Of a DNA stretch of 64,000 bases, positions 37,571 to 48,648 are shown one piece after another. The stretch spans positions 1 through 64,000 of the forward strand of contig CAKJVC010000149.1 of NCBI GenBank assembly GCA_918026815.1. Direction: 5' to 3'. The notes below the pieces were generated by a model. It had not been told where the DNA came from and did not search any database. It saw nothing but the letters and a program-made list of their open reading frames with translations. Position numbers and translations under genes: made by a program. Source of the DNA: Chalara sp. BL73. Its lineage: Eukaryota > Ascomycota > Leotiomycetes > Helotiales. Within the stretch, counting starts at the first letter, position 1; every line of letters begins with the position of its first letter.

Positions 37571-37608
37571 CCTTTCTTTCCCCTTTCCTTTCCTTTCCTT
37601 TCCTTTCC
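37571..37608. repeat. CCTTT pyrimidine microsatellite
   Basis: Repeated CCTTT/CTTTC units, four to five perfect copies flanked by further pyrimidines. Confidence 0.8.
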
Positions 37609-38377
37609 GTTCTATGGTAACACGCATACATACCTTACGTTGTTTTTTAATTTATCTTTCATGGCCCTTCGTGGCTCGTATGTTTCGAGACCCGTCCATC
37701 CATCCATGCGGGCCGATCGACCACTTTCTAGAAAGCGGGTGCCGGTTCGAAGAAAGGTAACTCTTGTGTCAACGTCCATGCCGTTACTGGAAATTAATGG
37801 AAACTCCCACGACGGGGCTCGAAAGGCGCAATGTGTGTACATAGGTGCGCAGCGATGTGCTGCATATGCGGCTGTCCATCCCATCGAGGCCCCCTGCGGA
37901 TTGAAGGGTAGGTCGTACGCATATGTCGGTGTGAATCTAAGTCAGGTTGTGAACCTGCGTTTGCGATGAACATGGTCATCCTGCTTATTGACCTGTAGTT
38001 ACCGGACTTGACGGGGAAGCATTTTAGAGCTCCGTGAGCGTTATTCTAGGCCTTCTTGCTCTGAATGGTGATGATATTTGCTGGCATTGCTCTTGTGGCG
38101 CATCATATCTTCGAAACGGAGTGTGAGATTTCGTCTTGTGTTGTCCAACTTGCTTCGACGGATTTACTTCATATATCCATGTCCATCATGAGTACATCCA
38201 AACCACTGTACTACCACTGTACTAGTGCTGGTGAATTTGTAACGAAAGCCTTGAGATCTGCTTCGTAGCTCTTTGAATTGAGATGAGCCTCTCCCATCTC
38301 ATCATACATTTATACATAGCAATAGTGGAAGACGGTGACGTTTTAAGATAATTGGGAATTCTTCTGTCCTAGAACTA

Positions 38378-39503
38378 TCAGTCTGTCTTCGTCCGCTGTG
38401 TCTCCTGCTTCCTAAGCGACGCCAGCCTCATGGACTCTGCCTTGGCTTTCTCCAGATACCAGTTGTGTGCTGACATTGAATATACCCACTTCGAGTGGTA
38501 GCCGCTCCAGGCACGATTCGGAAGATATGCTTCAAGCATGTAATATTGATCTCGCATATAGATGAGCTCAACAGAAGGTGGTCCACTTCTCTCAAGAAAA
38601 CCATCCGTCTCAGACTCCTCATCCTCTACAGACATGCGAAAGCGAGTCCGCTTATTTCCCTTATTTTCCCGTTGCCGCCGGATGGAGTTTGTCGTGGACT
38701 CCAAATGCATCTCTAGTATCCTTGCATACCATAATGGGCTATACAATGCTCTATGGATCAAATCTGCTTGCTCGGCGATCAAGTTCTGATTCCATTCCGG
38801 GAATTGCCCCCGAGGAATGATAGGGATCGGATCACTATAATATATCAGCATCTCGCCGTCTAGCACTAGCAACAGATACCTACCCTTTATCAAGATTCGC
38901 CTGCCAATGTGCAAAATCCATCACTCCGCACAAATGGACCCAATTCAAAGAGCACTCCCGACACGAGCACAGAATCTCGGGGTCAAGAGGCAACACATGC
39001 TGAAAGTACCTCCTTCTCATCTCCGAGCTTTCCATATCCTGCAGCGCAGAATGCGCAGTCTCATCGATCCTATCCCTCAGCACAGGGAGCTGGAAGCATT
39101 TCGAAAGCACGCTGTATCGCCACTTTATGATCTCCCCCGCAATCTTCCCTTCCTGCTTCCCTACGAATGCCCTGAAATTCTTACTAGCTCTTTGCAGAAC
39201 AAGAACATCACTTGGCCGCAGAAAGCTCAAGATTTCGAGGACGAGCTCGGAAGGTAGATCCAGCAGAGACATTCGGCTCTTCCGCTTCCTCTCCTTCTTC
39301 TGCTGTTTCTTCTGTAGTCGCTCGGTGCGCTTCGATCGCAGGGGGATAACGGCCGTGTTGTCGTTCAAGGCCTCCTCCCCTTCTTCGAGTCCGTCGGTGT
39401 TCTCGAAGTAGTGCATAGTGGCCTTGTGATCTGATTTGGTCGTCTCGCTCGTGCCTCCAAATTTTGAGCTTTTTTGACGTTGCCCTCTGAAATCGCGGGG
39501 CAT
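38378..39503 (-). CDS. F-box protein
   Basis: Two exons, 39503-38884 and 38834-38378, with a 49-nt intron that restores frame (NLDKG to DPIPIIPRGQ), give 358 residues. After an acidic and Lys-rich lead (KKQQKKERKRK), an F-box lies at about residues 79-120: SLLDLPSELVLEILSFLRPS followed by VLVLQRASKNFRAFV. F-box proteins bind Skp1 and bring substrates to SCF ubiquitin ligases. The remaining region is helical, with a CSCRECSLNWVHLCGVMDF stretch containing four Cys that may bind zinc, and no WD40 or LRR repeats, so the substrate is unknown. The architecture resembles a conserved fungal F-box family. The ATG at 39503 is the first in frame. Confidence 0.9.
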
Positions 39504-40509
39504 GTAATTATGTCATCCCTACTCTAGAACTAATGGGCCTTCCACCCATTGGCTGGTCGTGGTACCTAGGCTCAATAAACCCCTGGACAGAAAGGGCAGA
39601 AAACACCAGACAAGCTAGCTACCAGTGAGCAAGCCATGAATGTTCTCCATTCTCTATATAATGTAAATAAGCTGTACGTGAGCTGATTGGTAGAAAGGAA
39701 AAGCAGAAAGAATTTTGCTATTACATGACATTTCAACAAAAATTTTATATTTGCCATTTTTGTTTTGTTAAAATTCCTGCTTTCAATAACCGGTTGCATT
39801 ATATTATAGTTGTATGGTTATTAAAGTTTATAGTTAAAAGGGCATTACCGTATGTAAACTACCAAATATGTATTTGAGCTCTGGTCGCATAGTCATATGA
39901 GAGTTTGACACCTGCATACTCTACCTTTGGACACGTAGATAGTTTTCTCTCTTTATTTCGTCTTCTAGTTAATAGAGTACTGTGTTGTACAGTTCTACAA
40001 AGGTGCTCGCGTGACAAAAGCTCGCGGGGGGGGGTTTTTTTAACAAAGCTTACAACAAGCGTAACGGTTTAAAACGCAAGTTTATATTACGCGAGCATTT
40101 CTGTGGAACCGTACAATACGGCACTCTATTAACTAGGAGATCAAACAAAAAGAGAAAGCTATCTGCATGTACAAAGGTGGAGTATGTAGGTGTCAAGCTC
40201 TCACCTAACTAGGCAACCCTGGCCACATATGTGGCATAAAGGCTCTGTATTAGCTGACCCACAACCTTTTGGCATGGCACGTAACAATATTAACAATACT
40301 TCAAACAAAATTTGAAATTTAGCAAGAATTTAACAGTACAAACCGCTTAACAGTTGTAATCTCAAGTGTGGTGTTGTCCCCTCCTGGGTTTGGCCCTCTC
40401 CGCATCGGGTCAGCTGTGTGCAAGGGCTCGCCGCCGCAATCGCTGAGTTTACAACAATCTTCTACCTTAGTATATCGCTCTACAGTCATCTAGTTTCATT
40501 CTAGCCAAT
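39504..40509. other. AT-rich intergenic region carrying an inverted repeat
   Basis: About 1 kb with no coding signal. It holds the F-box promoter on the left and the MITE-like inverted repeat at about 39865-40240. Flanks are AT-rich with short T/A homopolymers. Confidence 0.55.
39865..40240. mobile_element. MITE-like element: long imperfect inverted repeat
   Basis: The left arm (about 39865-40015) reappears in reverse complement as the right arm (about 40087-40240). Shared landmarks are CTAGTTAATAGAG at 39965-39977 facing CTCTATTAACTAG at 40124-40136; GCTCGCGT at 40004-40011 facing ACGCGAGC at 40089-40096; and TTGACACCT at 39905-39913 facing its complement near 40189-40197. Mismatches are scattered and almost all are transitions. 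The spacer of about 70 bases contains a G9T7 run. No open frame lies inside, so it would be a non-autonomous foldback or MITE relic. I could not fix the outer ends or a target-site duplication. A neighbouring pseudogene follows within 300 bp. Confidence 0.7.
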
Positions 40510-41688
40510 ATGGGTGAAACGATAAATCATAAGATGGAATTCCCTATACTAAGTAATAACGAGAATGTTCCCGGTCCACAGAAGCTTGGCCACTTGGCTC
40601 TCTCGACTCTCTTGATATAATAGGTTTATCAACAGTCTCAGCACTCAGTGCTCGTGGAAGGTTTAATCAAGAAGTTTTCGAATCTCTCCAAAACACCCTG
40701 AAACACAATCCCGAAGTGAATTTGCTTAAAGTCATACCGCCTGGCTACAAGGATTGTCTTATGGGGAGGGTAGTGACTACAGATTGCTCACCTACAAGCG
40801 CACAGAAAGTTCAGAAAGTTCCAACGCCTGAGGAGAAACGACCCTGCCCGGCAAATTTCCGTGAAGTTCTCGTTTCGAATGCCAAGTTTGCCATGGTTAT
40901 GCGACCTTTGTCTGAGGTGACAACTTCGTGTCTTGCTGGGTATATGGATCCTTATAGAGATCCTACGGAAAACCTTTTGGCCGTTCTCAAGCGTATGATA
41001 TTGGGATGCGAGAAATTATGGGAGGGGCCTGCCAGAGGGGCAGCGCCCAAGGGTACTGGGAATCTTGCTGTCAAGATCGTTCGAGGCATTCCTTCCCAAA
41101 TTCACACGGAGTATACATCGATGCGCTACTTCGCCAAACATGCTCCCGACACTCCTGCTCCGAAGCTCCGTGGCCTTATCAAACTAGACAACGCCTTTTT
41201 CATGCTCATAACTTGGTTTCCGTCCACTACAATGGAGAACGTTTTGAAGCACGCTTGATCATGAGAACAAGGTGATCATTCAAGACCGGCTAGATACGAC
41301 CCTCACTAGGCTCAGACAGCTTAGAAAGAGTAGGCAAGAGCTAGATGGTACAGATGCAGAGGTTTCCGAAGAGGGGCGTCTGCCTTTCCACGAGAACGAA
41401 AGTATCACCAGCATAGCGAAACCCGGAGACATCCGATTCTCTGTTTCTCGAGGAGCCAGCAGGTCATGGATTACCTTTCTTAAGGGTTTATTGCCCTGTT
41501 CAAATGACGAATTCGTCTTTACCCATGATGGTCTCTGGATGGGGAACACCTTGGTCGATCTTAATCCTGAAGATGCTAGATACGTCGCGCCTGGTATTGT
41601 CGACTAGGAGATAGCTGGTTTCTACCTAGAATACTCTGAGTCTAGTAAGATATTAGGTAATTTTGGCATGCGCTCGGAAACCGGCTAG
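40510..41688 (+). pseudogene. Decayed aminoglycoside-phosphotransferase-like kinase (APH family)
   Basis: The central frame (to 41258) reads NLAVKIVRGIPSQIHTEYTS, then FAKHAPDTPAPKLRGLI and FFMLITWFPSTTMENV, the usual N-lobe and hinge of fungal APH-type phosphotransferases. It then breaks: a frameshift near 41240 replaces the expected WP motif, and the C-lobe continues in another frame (DRLDTTLTRLRQLRKSRQEL, FVFTHDGLWMGNTLVD). The catalytic HGDL motif reads HDGL. The conserved GIxDWE motif reads GIVD, a TAG stop at 41605-41607, then EIAGFYLEYSE, a TGG to TAG type change. The 5' side is also off frame near 40590; a 29-nt GT-AG gap would repair it but is too short for a normal intron. Several independent lesions make this a pseudogene. 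Intact relatives phosphorylate small molecules or are uncharacterised. Confidence 0.8.
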
Positions 41689-42706
41689 TCTGCTTATGTA
41701 TCAGCTTCTACCTCTCCAAAGATATATCCGACCCATTGGCTCGTCCATCATCAGTGGCAGACGACAGTTGAGTTTTCATAAAATATAGATGGGACACTTA
41801 CCTACTCAACGTCTCACGCAAGACCTTCCATCTTAGCATACACCGCCTTCCTCCCGTCCTTTTATATTTCACCATTTTTATCGAGGATCCTTTCTCCTTT
41901 CACAAGTCGACAACAAGCGTATAGACGAAGTCCTGGCAATTCCAAGTCGGATCCGAGTTCTTGATCTCTATGCCTTTTGCACTCTCTATCAAATATCTGC
42001 GTTTGTTTTATCCACATGACTGCAAAAGCAATAGGAATGTGATCCGGCTATATAGTTACAGTAAATAATTTAAAGCTAAGGGATATATATAGAGAGTAAA
42101 AACTGTAAAAATAATTTTAGGCCAAACATTAATACTTAAAACAATAACCCCGGTTGTATTTATGCTATATTTTCAGCTAGCTTTAAAGATTTGTGTAATA
42201 TGTTTCGTTCAACTAAGCTTCAAACTCTGACGTAACTAATCATATTATCCTAACTGCAGGAAGGACGAAAGTCATTGTCTTATCAAGATATTAAACTTCG
42301 GGTATTTGAATATCTAGTCACCACTGGGAAGAATTAATAATATGTACATTTCCCCTGGACTCTTCAAAGCGAAAACAAACGCACAATCCCCTCCTTTTGA
42401 ACTCCTCTGTGTGTAGCGCCTAGATCTCCCTCCCAGCTGTTGTACAATTGTAAAGAGTCATGTAAGTTAATGTTACACAATGATGGGGAACACCAATGAA
42501 CGTCATAATAGCAAAAAGTACCGGTTCTTGGTGAAGAACAAGGTTTATTTATCGCGCAGAATAGCCAAGAATAGCCCATAAAAAACTGTCACAGGTAGGT
42601 AGGAATACACCACTTTACCATGAAGTAGATGCAACATCTTCGCTAACACATGTGTCGTAAACGAAAACAACAACAACGTATAGGCAACCCTGCCTAGAGA
42701 GCTACA
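41689..42706. other. Intergenic AT-rich region
   Basis: About 1 kb without a supported gene, AT-rich in its middle (42040-42340). It lies 3' of both flanking units. Confidence 0.5.
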
Positions 42707-45700
42707 TCATTGGTAGCGAACATGACGAGTAGTGGCCGGCGGCGGCTCAGGATGGCGAGGATCGTATTCTTCCTCGTAATAAGTTGGATCTGGGCGAATG
42801 ATTGGTACTCGAGATTCGTAGACTGGCTGTCGCTCACATGGCTCACTCTCGTAGGTTGCATAGACGGGTTCGACTTGCCGACGCACTGGCCTTCGAATCA
42901 TATAGTCGCCATCATGGTCGGCTACTCGAACGTATTCAAATGTTTCAATGTACTGAGGCTGTCGTCTTGATTCATCAGTGTAGAAACGGTAGTACTCTTG
43001 ACCAGAGGCTCGATCATATGTAATCTCTCGGGCCCCCACTGGACTTCTTGTACGGTATGTGGTCTCCTGAGAGGGGACTCGGATGACAGGGCTGGGCTCA
43101 CGATATTGATCAGGTTGTGGCCCTGGCTTAATGTATACTGGCGACCTTGAACGGGCGCGATCATTATCGACCCGGATACTCGCATATCGAGCAAACCTGC
43201 TGCTCGAGGTTCGTTGCATTCCATGACTACTTGGCTTCTCATCGCGATAGACAACATCATTGTTGAATCGATGATCAGCGAGGCCTGGAGATCTCTTGGT
43301 CGGCATCACCTGCTCGGCACCAACGTAGCGCTCATCACTATCAAATGTACGGCTTCGAGGCTGCTCTGGGCTTCGACGTCGAGACTCGTGGCTGTAGGCT
43401 TTTGGCGTAGTATCATTAGGTAGATTTGTGCCCATGTATCTCCTGCTCGGAATAATCCGATCGTCCACATCGTGGTCGTGTCCACGTCTTTGCGGCTCCA
43501 AGGTAGACCGATGACCACGATATAGACCGTCGCCTTGTTTATCATCCTTCCTGATAGGTCGCATTCCCGCATCTACAAAGTGCTTAATATATTCTCGACC
43601 ATTTGAATCAGGAACAAAGTGACCTAGAAAACGATCTGCTGCTTCTCTTGTTTCGGCAGTAGGCTCAAACTGGCGCTTATCTGGCCTAGATGATGATATC
43701 GTTCTTAATTCCCTGTCCTCCGAGCCAACATGAACAAGTTCTCCGTTGCTTAAATTTCTTTCCTGAGCTCGCGTTGCCTGTTCCGAAATCTGAGCTACGA
43801 CTTCGAATACATGGTTTTGCTTAGCAGCGTCTTTTACTGGAAGGGAATAAACCTCTCTGAATGGGCCATTCTGAGAATCGGAAAGTACCTCGTGAAGGTT
43901 CGATTGATATGTTTGTGAATTGATGATTCTGTAGTCACGTCCCGACTTGCTGTTATAGTCCAAATTAAGAGGCTCACGTCTTACACGATACTCAAATTCA
44001 GGTTCATCATGATGACGTAAAGACCTCTCTAAGTATCTTGGTGCCTCATCGTGAACGCTAACACGGTTCTGTCCATTGCTGCGCCGTACGTGAGAAGCAG
44101 GAGATATAGCACGCGAATCTGCGCTGAAGCGCTCTGGCCCATCTTCGTATGCGGAGTAAGAGTCTTCCGTACGTAGCAAAATCTTCTGTTGAGACTGAAT
44201 GGCTTCAGCCGCTTGTGAATCTCGTAGATCTAAGGGCCGTCGCGGGTCGTATTGTTCATTCTCATCATCTTCATAGGCAGTATCGGGTGCCTTGCTTTCC
44301 TCGACGGAGTAGTACTTTGCATGGTTATCCTGACTCGCGGGTAGGTCATAAGAATACTGCTTGGCACCTCGCCACGTCTCCATTTCTGGAGAGGTACGAC
44401 CAGGCTCTACCTTTGGCTGGGGTGGAACAAATATTTCAGGTAGTGCATCCGCTATGAGCTTTAATCTCTGGTCGTTCATTCCGGGAGCAGCAGCAATAGA
44501 TGCCAGTCGAGATCGATTAGGCAATTCAACCATGTCTCGAAGCCATGAGGCCCGAGAAGAGGTTATTTGATCATGAAATGTATGGAAATGATTGACAAGC
44601 TGCGGAAACGAGAAATGTTTCTTCTGCGTTGTCGAAGACGAGCCTGATGAGCCTAATAAGCAAGTCTTGCATTGAAGGCCATTAATGTTTCGAACTTTCC
44701 GCATGTCCTTGTTGTTTGAAAGACCATCTATTATCATGGACAGCGGTGGATCTTCAGGGAATCTGAACCGTGATCTCTTCACTATATGATGAATTATAGT
44801 AAAAACTTTTACACTTCCAGGCACGTCCTTTAAGCCATTAATTGTATCCCAGACTTCTCTGGCATTTCTCACTACGTCCTGCAGTTGGGACCTGTAATCT
44901 TCTGAGGTTGTAGTTTCAGAGGCTGCGGGTGCTGCTGTGGTGATATGTTCACTTTGGGCCGCCTGGGTTGAAAGTGGCGGCTGTTGATAGTTATAGTTGT
45001 ACTGATCCTCTGTGGGAATATACGGGGCCTGCTGTCCGCGATAGCTTTCGTTGCCAGTCAGCGCATACTGCTCTCCTGAGGCTGGGCGGGTATAATAGCC
45101 TTCTGAGGTCGAATTATATTGATTACCATAGCCATGTTGGGAATAATTATTAGATGGCTCAGAATAACTGTTAGTGATTTGTGGATCAGAGTGCTGCCCT
45201 GCCTGGTAGTCTTGAGAGGAGTCTGGGTAGGCAGCCGGAGGTCCAAACGGCCCGTTTTGATGCATAGTATACGCCTCTCCATACTGTGGCTGGCTATAAT
45301 AAGGAGCTGTATTTTGCTGGTAACCATTTGGATTTAGTGCCTGTAACAGTACAGGGGCTGCTACTTGCGGATAGATATGGGGACCAGGTGTATGTACTGG
45401 CACCGAGGTTGTGTAGCCATTGGCTATTTGTATTGGCGTGGGAGCAGTAGGTTGGTGATAGCCATTTTGATTATGTCCTTGTATTGGCACGGGTGCTGCC
45501 ACTGGCGGATAGCCTCCATAACTATAGGCTTGCAGTTGTGGTGGAGCTGAATACGGGGCGCTGGCACTTGGCACAGGCGTCCGGGAACTATAATAAGACG
45601 AAGCCTTACCGGTTGGAGGTTCCGGATTGAATGGGGTGTATTCAGGCCATTCGGCTTTCCAATGTACCACGACACTGCCAAGGGAAAGAGTATTGGTATG

Positions 45701-47973
45701 TTTGGCTGCGTAGTGTTGTATGACGCCTTCAAAGCCATAAAACTTGGAAACTTCGCAATCATTGCAAAGAAAAAGTTCCTTACGGTATTGCTCTGTATGA
45801 GGTTTGATTTTGGTATCAAAAACCCATTTCATATTCTCCAAGGTAAGCTTCCGGGTATAAGGGCCGTTGGGAGGATCCATTATAGGTTCTTTGCCAGTCG
45901 CACGAACGGCTGCCTCGTCCTTGGCTACTTCGGCATAAAATCTCTTTCGGACATAAATTAAGACCTGTGCTGCAAATACCGAAGAATTGTCCTTGGACAC
46001 CTTGTGCCCTCCTCCCCAACCATCTCGAATGGTCTCGTCTGCATACCCACCCATCCTTGCCCTCAAAGGAGCCTGTAATGCATCATCCCATTCTAGATCC
46101 TTGTTCTCCGAGGCCATCTTCCAAGTTTGTGTTCCTTGAGGTAGGATGGCAGTTTGCTCCAAAACCACTTGGCTCTGAGCGAGTCGTTCATTCTCTCTTG
46201 TTTCTGCGTCACTGCGTTGAGATAACAGCCGAGGCTGCAATACTTCCCAAGCACTATCATCAAATGGCTTAACAATCTGCATAGCGGCCTGAAAGGAGCT
46301 CATATGCGCCAGGACAGAAGATGTAAGTGGTGGATCAAGTAACATGCATCTCCTCTCAATTTCAGCTCGGCGAGCTGCCTTAAGTTCCACCACCTGTTCT
46401 TTCGATCTCTCTTGTCTAGGAGTTGGGAAAGTGCGTGTAAGAGCTCCAAAGCCATTCTGCTGTGGAGAATCAAATCGTGGTTGATTTTGTGCTGGAGAGG
46501 CTTGAGAAACTTGCGAATTAGCGATCGAAATGCGGCCATCGGAGGAAAGGAACAGTTGATCAATACTCACGGAAGGAAGTTTGAATACCATGTGGCTGCT
46601 GTGAGAAATTTTGGGTTGTTGGTAAATGAGAGCTGTAGCTTTGGAGAGCCGATAATGGATGATTGCCTTGTGCTAGAAAAATTGATGGTATCGGCATAAT
46701 GCCGTTGCCAGAGGGTCCAGCGTTTTTGGATTCATGAAGCTCTGGGCTTGCCGTTCGCATACTTGCCACACCACCACTGATCTGCCACTTTTCCCAACGC
46801 GCAGCATCATTCCTTCGTTCAATGCCTCGCTCATCAAGTCCTTTCAACCACTCATCCGCAGTAGCAGGTCCTAGCATTTGAACTTCCGAATATTCTTGTT
46901 TAATCTCAAAAATATGAGGTTGAAAATAGATCTTGACTATTCTAATTGTCGATGGCGCCGAATTCTGCTTTATAGTGGATTGCGGGATAATATGCAGTTC
47001 GCTACTGAAATATAGCAGAGGCAAGGCTGCTAGTAGTCGGGTAGGAAAATCATTCGATAAAAGTAGTGTTATTTCCTAAGAATATTCATCAGTTGACATA
47101 CAATTGTAAGCTAATTTCTCGAACGTCTACCTTCTCCGTTCGTTCTTCCAGACAAGGACCACAACTAAGGACTCCATATGACCAAACGGGAGAAATTCCA
47201 TCATTGCCTGGGCCAGGGTGCCATTGATCCTGCTGAAACGCTGGAGCTGGCTGTTTCTTCCCACAGAACTGGCACACTGAAGAACAGGCCATTCTCCACA
47301 TATCTAACTCTGTTTTCCCTTTTAAGGGGGCAGGCATACCTGGCCAGTAAAGCCGCCTAGAAGCCTGCCAAATTCCATCCGGTGTTAATATGGACGTGGC
47401 AGATAGTTCAAGAGGGGATATGAAACGGTTGGGTGAAGAAGGATCTAAGCACGATCTGAAAGTTTTGTTGACAGACAACAAAGTACCTAAAGTTCTTGGT
47501 GGTATGAAAGTGAAGATGTGATGCCAAATTTCAGCTGGTAACAAAGATCTGTCCTCATGTAAACAGCCATTGGATATCCTATGGAATTGGACAGTCTCCC
47601 GACCTCCGTTTGGCTTCTGGCGCTTCGCAGCTTCCGGTATGGTTTCGTTAGATCCACTATTTGGAGCATCCGTCATGGATTCTGAAAGTTTTCGTTTACC
47701 AGAAGCGCTTCTTGCCGGTTCATATGATGCTATCCTATCTGGCAGATCTATTGTGCCCTCCTCTTGTCTGGTCTGCGTGCCGGGTTGGCCTGGTGTATCC
47801 TCATGTTCATCCTCGCTTTCGGACGACATGGATATATCGTCTGATGAAGAGTCCTCATAGTCCTCTGCCATGGTGGCAGCCATTGTAGATGCGGACGCGC
47901 TTTTCATGATATTCGAGTTAACATTGATATCAGGAGGCTGATGCAACGAGGCTCCGATGCCTGGTTTATCCAT
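42707..47973 (-). CDS. Very large F-box / zinc-finger protein
   Basis: Three exons, 47973-47131, 47075-46571 and 46491-42707, joined over introns of 55 and 79 nt, give 1,710 residues. The acidic N terminus is followed by an F-box-like segment (SLLPAEIWHHIFTFIPPRTL, about 142-180) and a treble-clef-like site, Cys234/Cys237 and Cys271/Cys274. The second exon carries SSELHIIPQS and EEWLKGLDERG-type conserved blocks (here ADEWLKGLDERGIERRNDAA). Two C2H2-type fingers follow: C692-x2-C695, H709-x4-H714 and C1057-x2-C1060, H1084-x4-H1089. Between and after them are long Gln/Tyr/Pro-rich and Arg/Ser/Glu-rich disordered stretches; the last 100 residues are Arg/Tyr/Pro-rich. The N-terminal part would target an SCF ligase; the fingers could bind nucleic acid or protein. 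The splice into exon 3 has alternative AG sites nearby that also keep frame. I recognise the family from filamentous fungi, but its function is not established. Confidence 0.88.
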
Positions 47974-48648
47974 ATTTTGGTTCGCTTCCCAATCCGAGAT
48001 GAAGAAAATCGCTCCTTGGACGAACGGGCAAAGAAGCTACAGGTAAGCTCCAAACACCAAGCAAGAAAGGAAGACAACGAGAAATAGCTTGCCCAGTTAT
48101 ATAATGATCCGAGATCAATATACACGGCAAGAAATAAGTTGTGTGGCCTTCAAACCAAGAGCAGTGCCTCGAAGTTCTGATGAAGAAAAGGACAATAATT
48201 CTGCATGCGCCATGAAATCAGGGACGGATGATATGATATACTGCGAATTACAGTACTGCTGTATCGCGTTGAAATCAATTAGGGGACCAAGGGCTAGGGC
48301 GGAAAGGAAACTAGACAGTGCCGTACTATCGACAAGAAGTGCGAAGAGCTGAACTTATACAGAGAAAGGGGTTCTCAGGTATGACGGAAGCCCCGACTGG
48401 ACTGAGTTTCGAAAAAAGTGAGGCGAAAGTGTTGAAAATGGAAGCAAGCCCTAGAATTGACTGGTTGACATTCCACCGTGCAATTAGCTGCTGATGGGAC
48501 TGACTAATATCTGACTACACAATATTCTTGGCATTTTCTGGGCCTCTTCGTCATCTTCCCAGCCCACATAACGTGCCGTAAACAGGCTGCAGATCCTCAA
48601 AAGGAACACTGCTTTTTGATTGTCTTTTCACAATCAGACATTCACACA
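47974..48648. other. Divergent promoter region
   Basis: About 675 bp between the start codons of the large F-box/zinc-finger gene (leftward) and Abp1 (rightward). No gene supported; a shared bidirectional promoter is likely. Confidence 0.55.

Larger units (their letters stand above)
31930..38377. other. 6.4-kb gene-free region upstream of veA
   Basis: No open frame here looks like real protein; the longer ones are low-complexity translations of GA/CT, C and A tracts. The block lies 5' of veA and 3' of the leftward F-box gene, so most of it is probably veA promoter, long leader, or non-coding transcription units. Simple repeats are unusually dense: GA-rich 32461-32600, a CAGTC/CAGTCC array at 33222-33264, C12 at 33545-33556, an A-rich tract around 34737-34777, CCAACA at 35273-35297, and CCTTT at 37571-37608. 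Confidence 0.6.
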
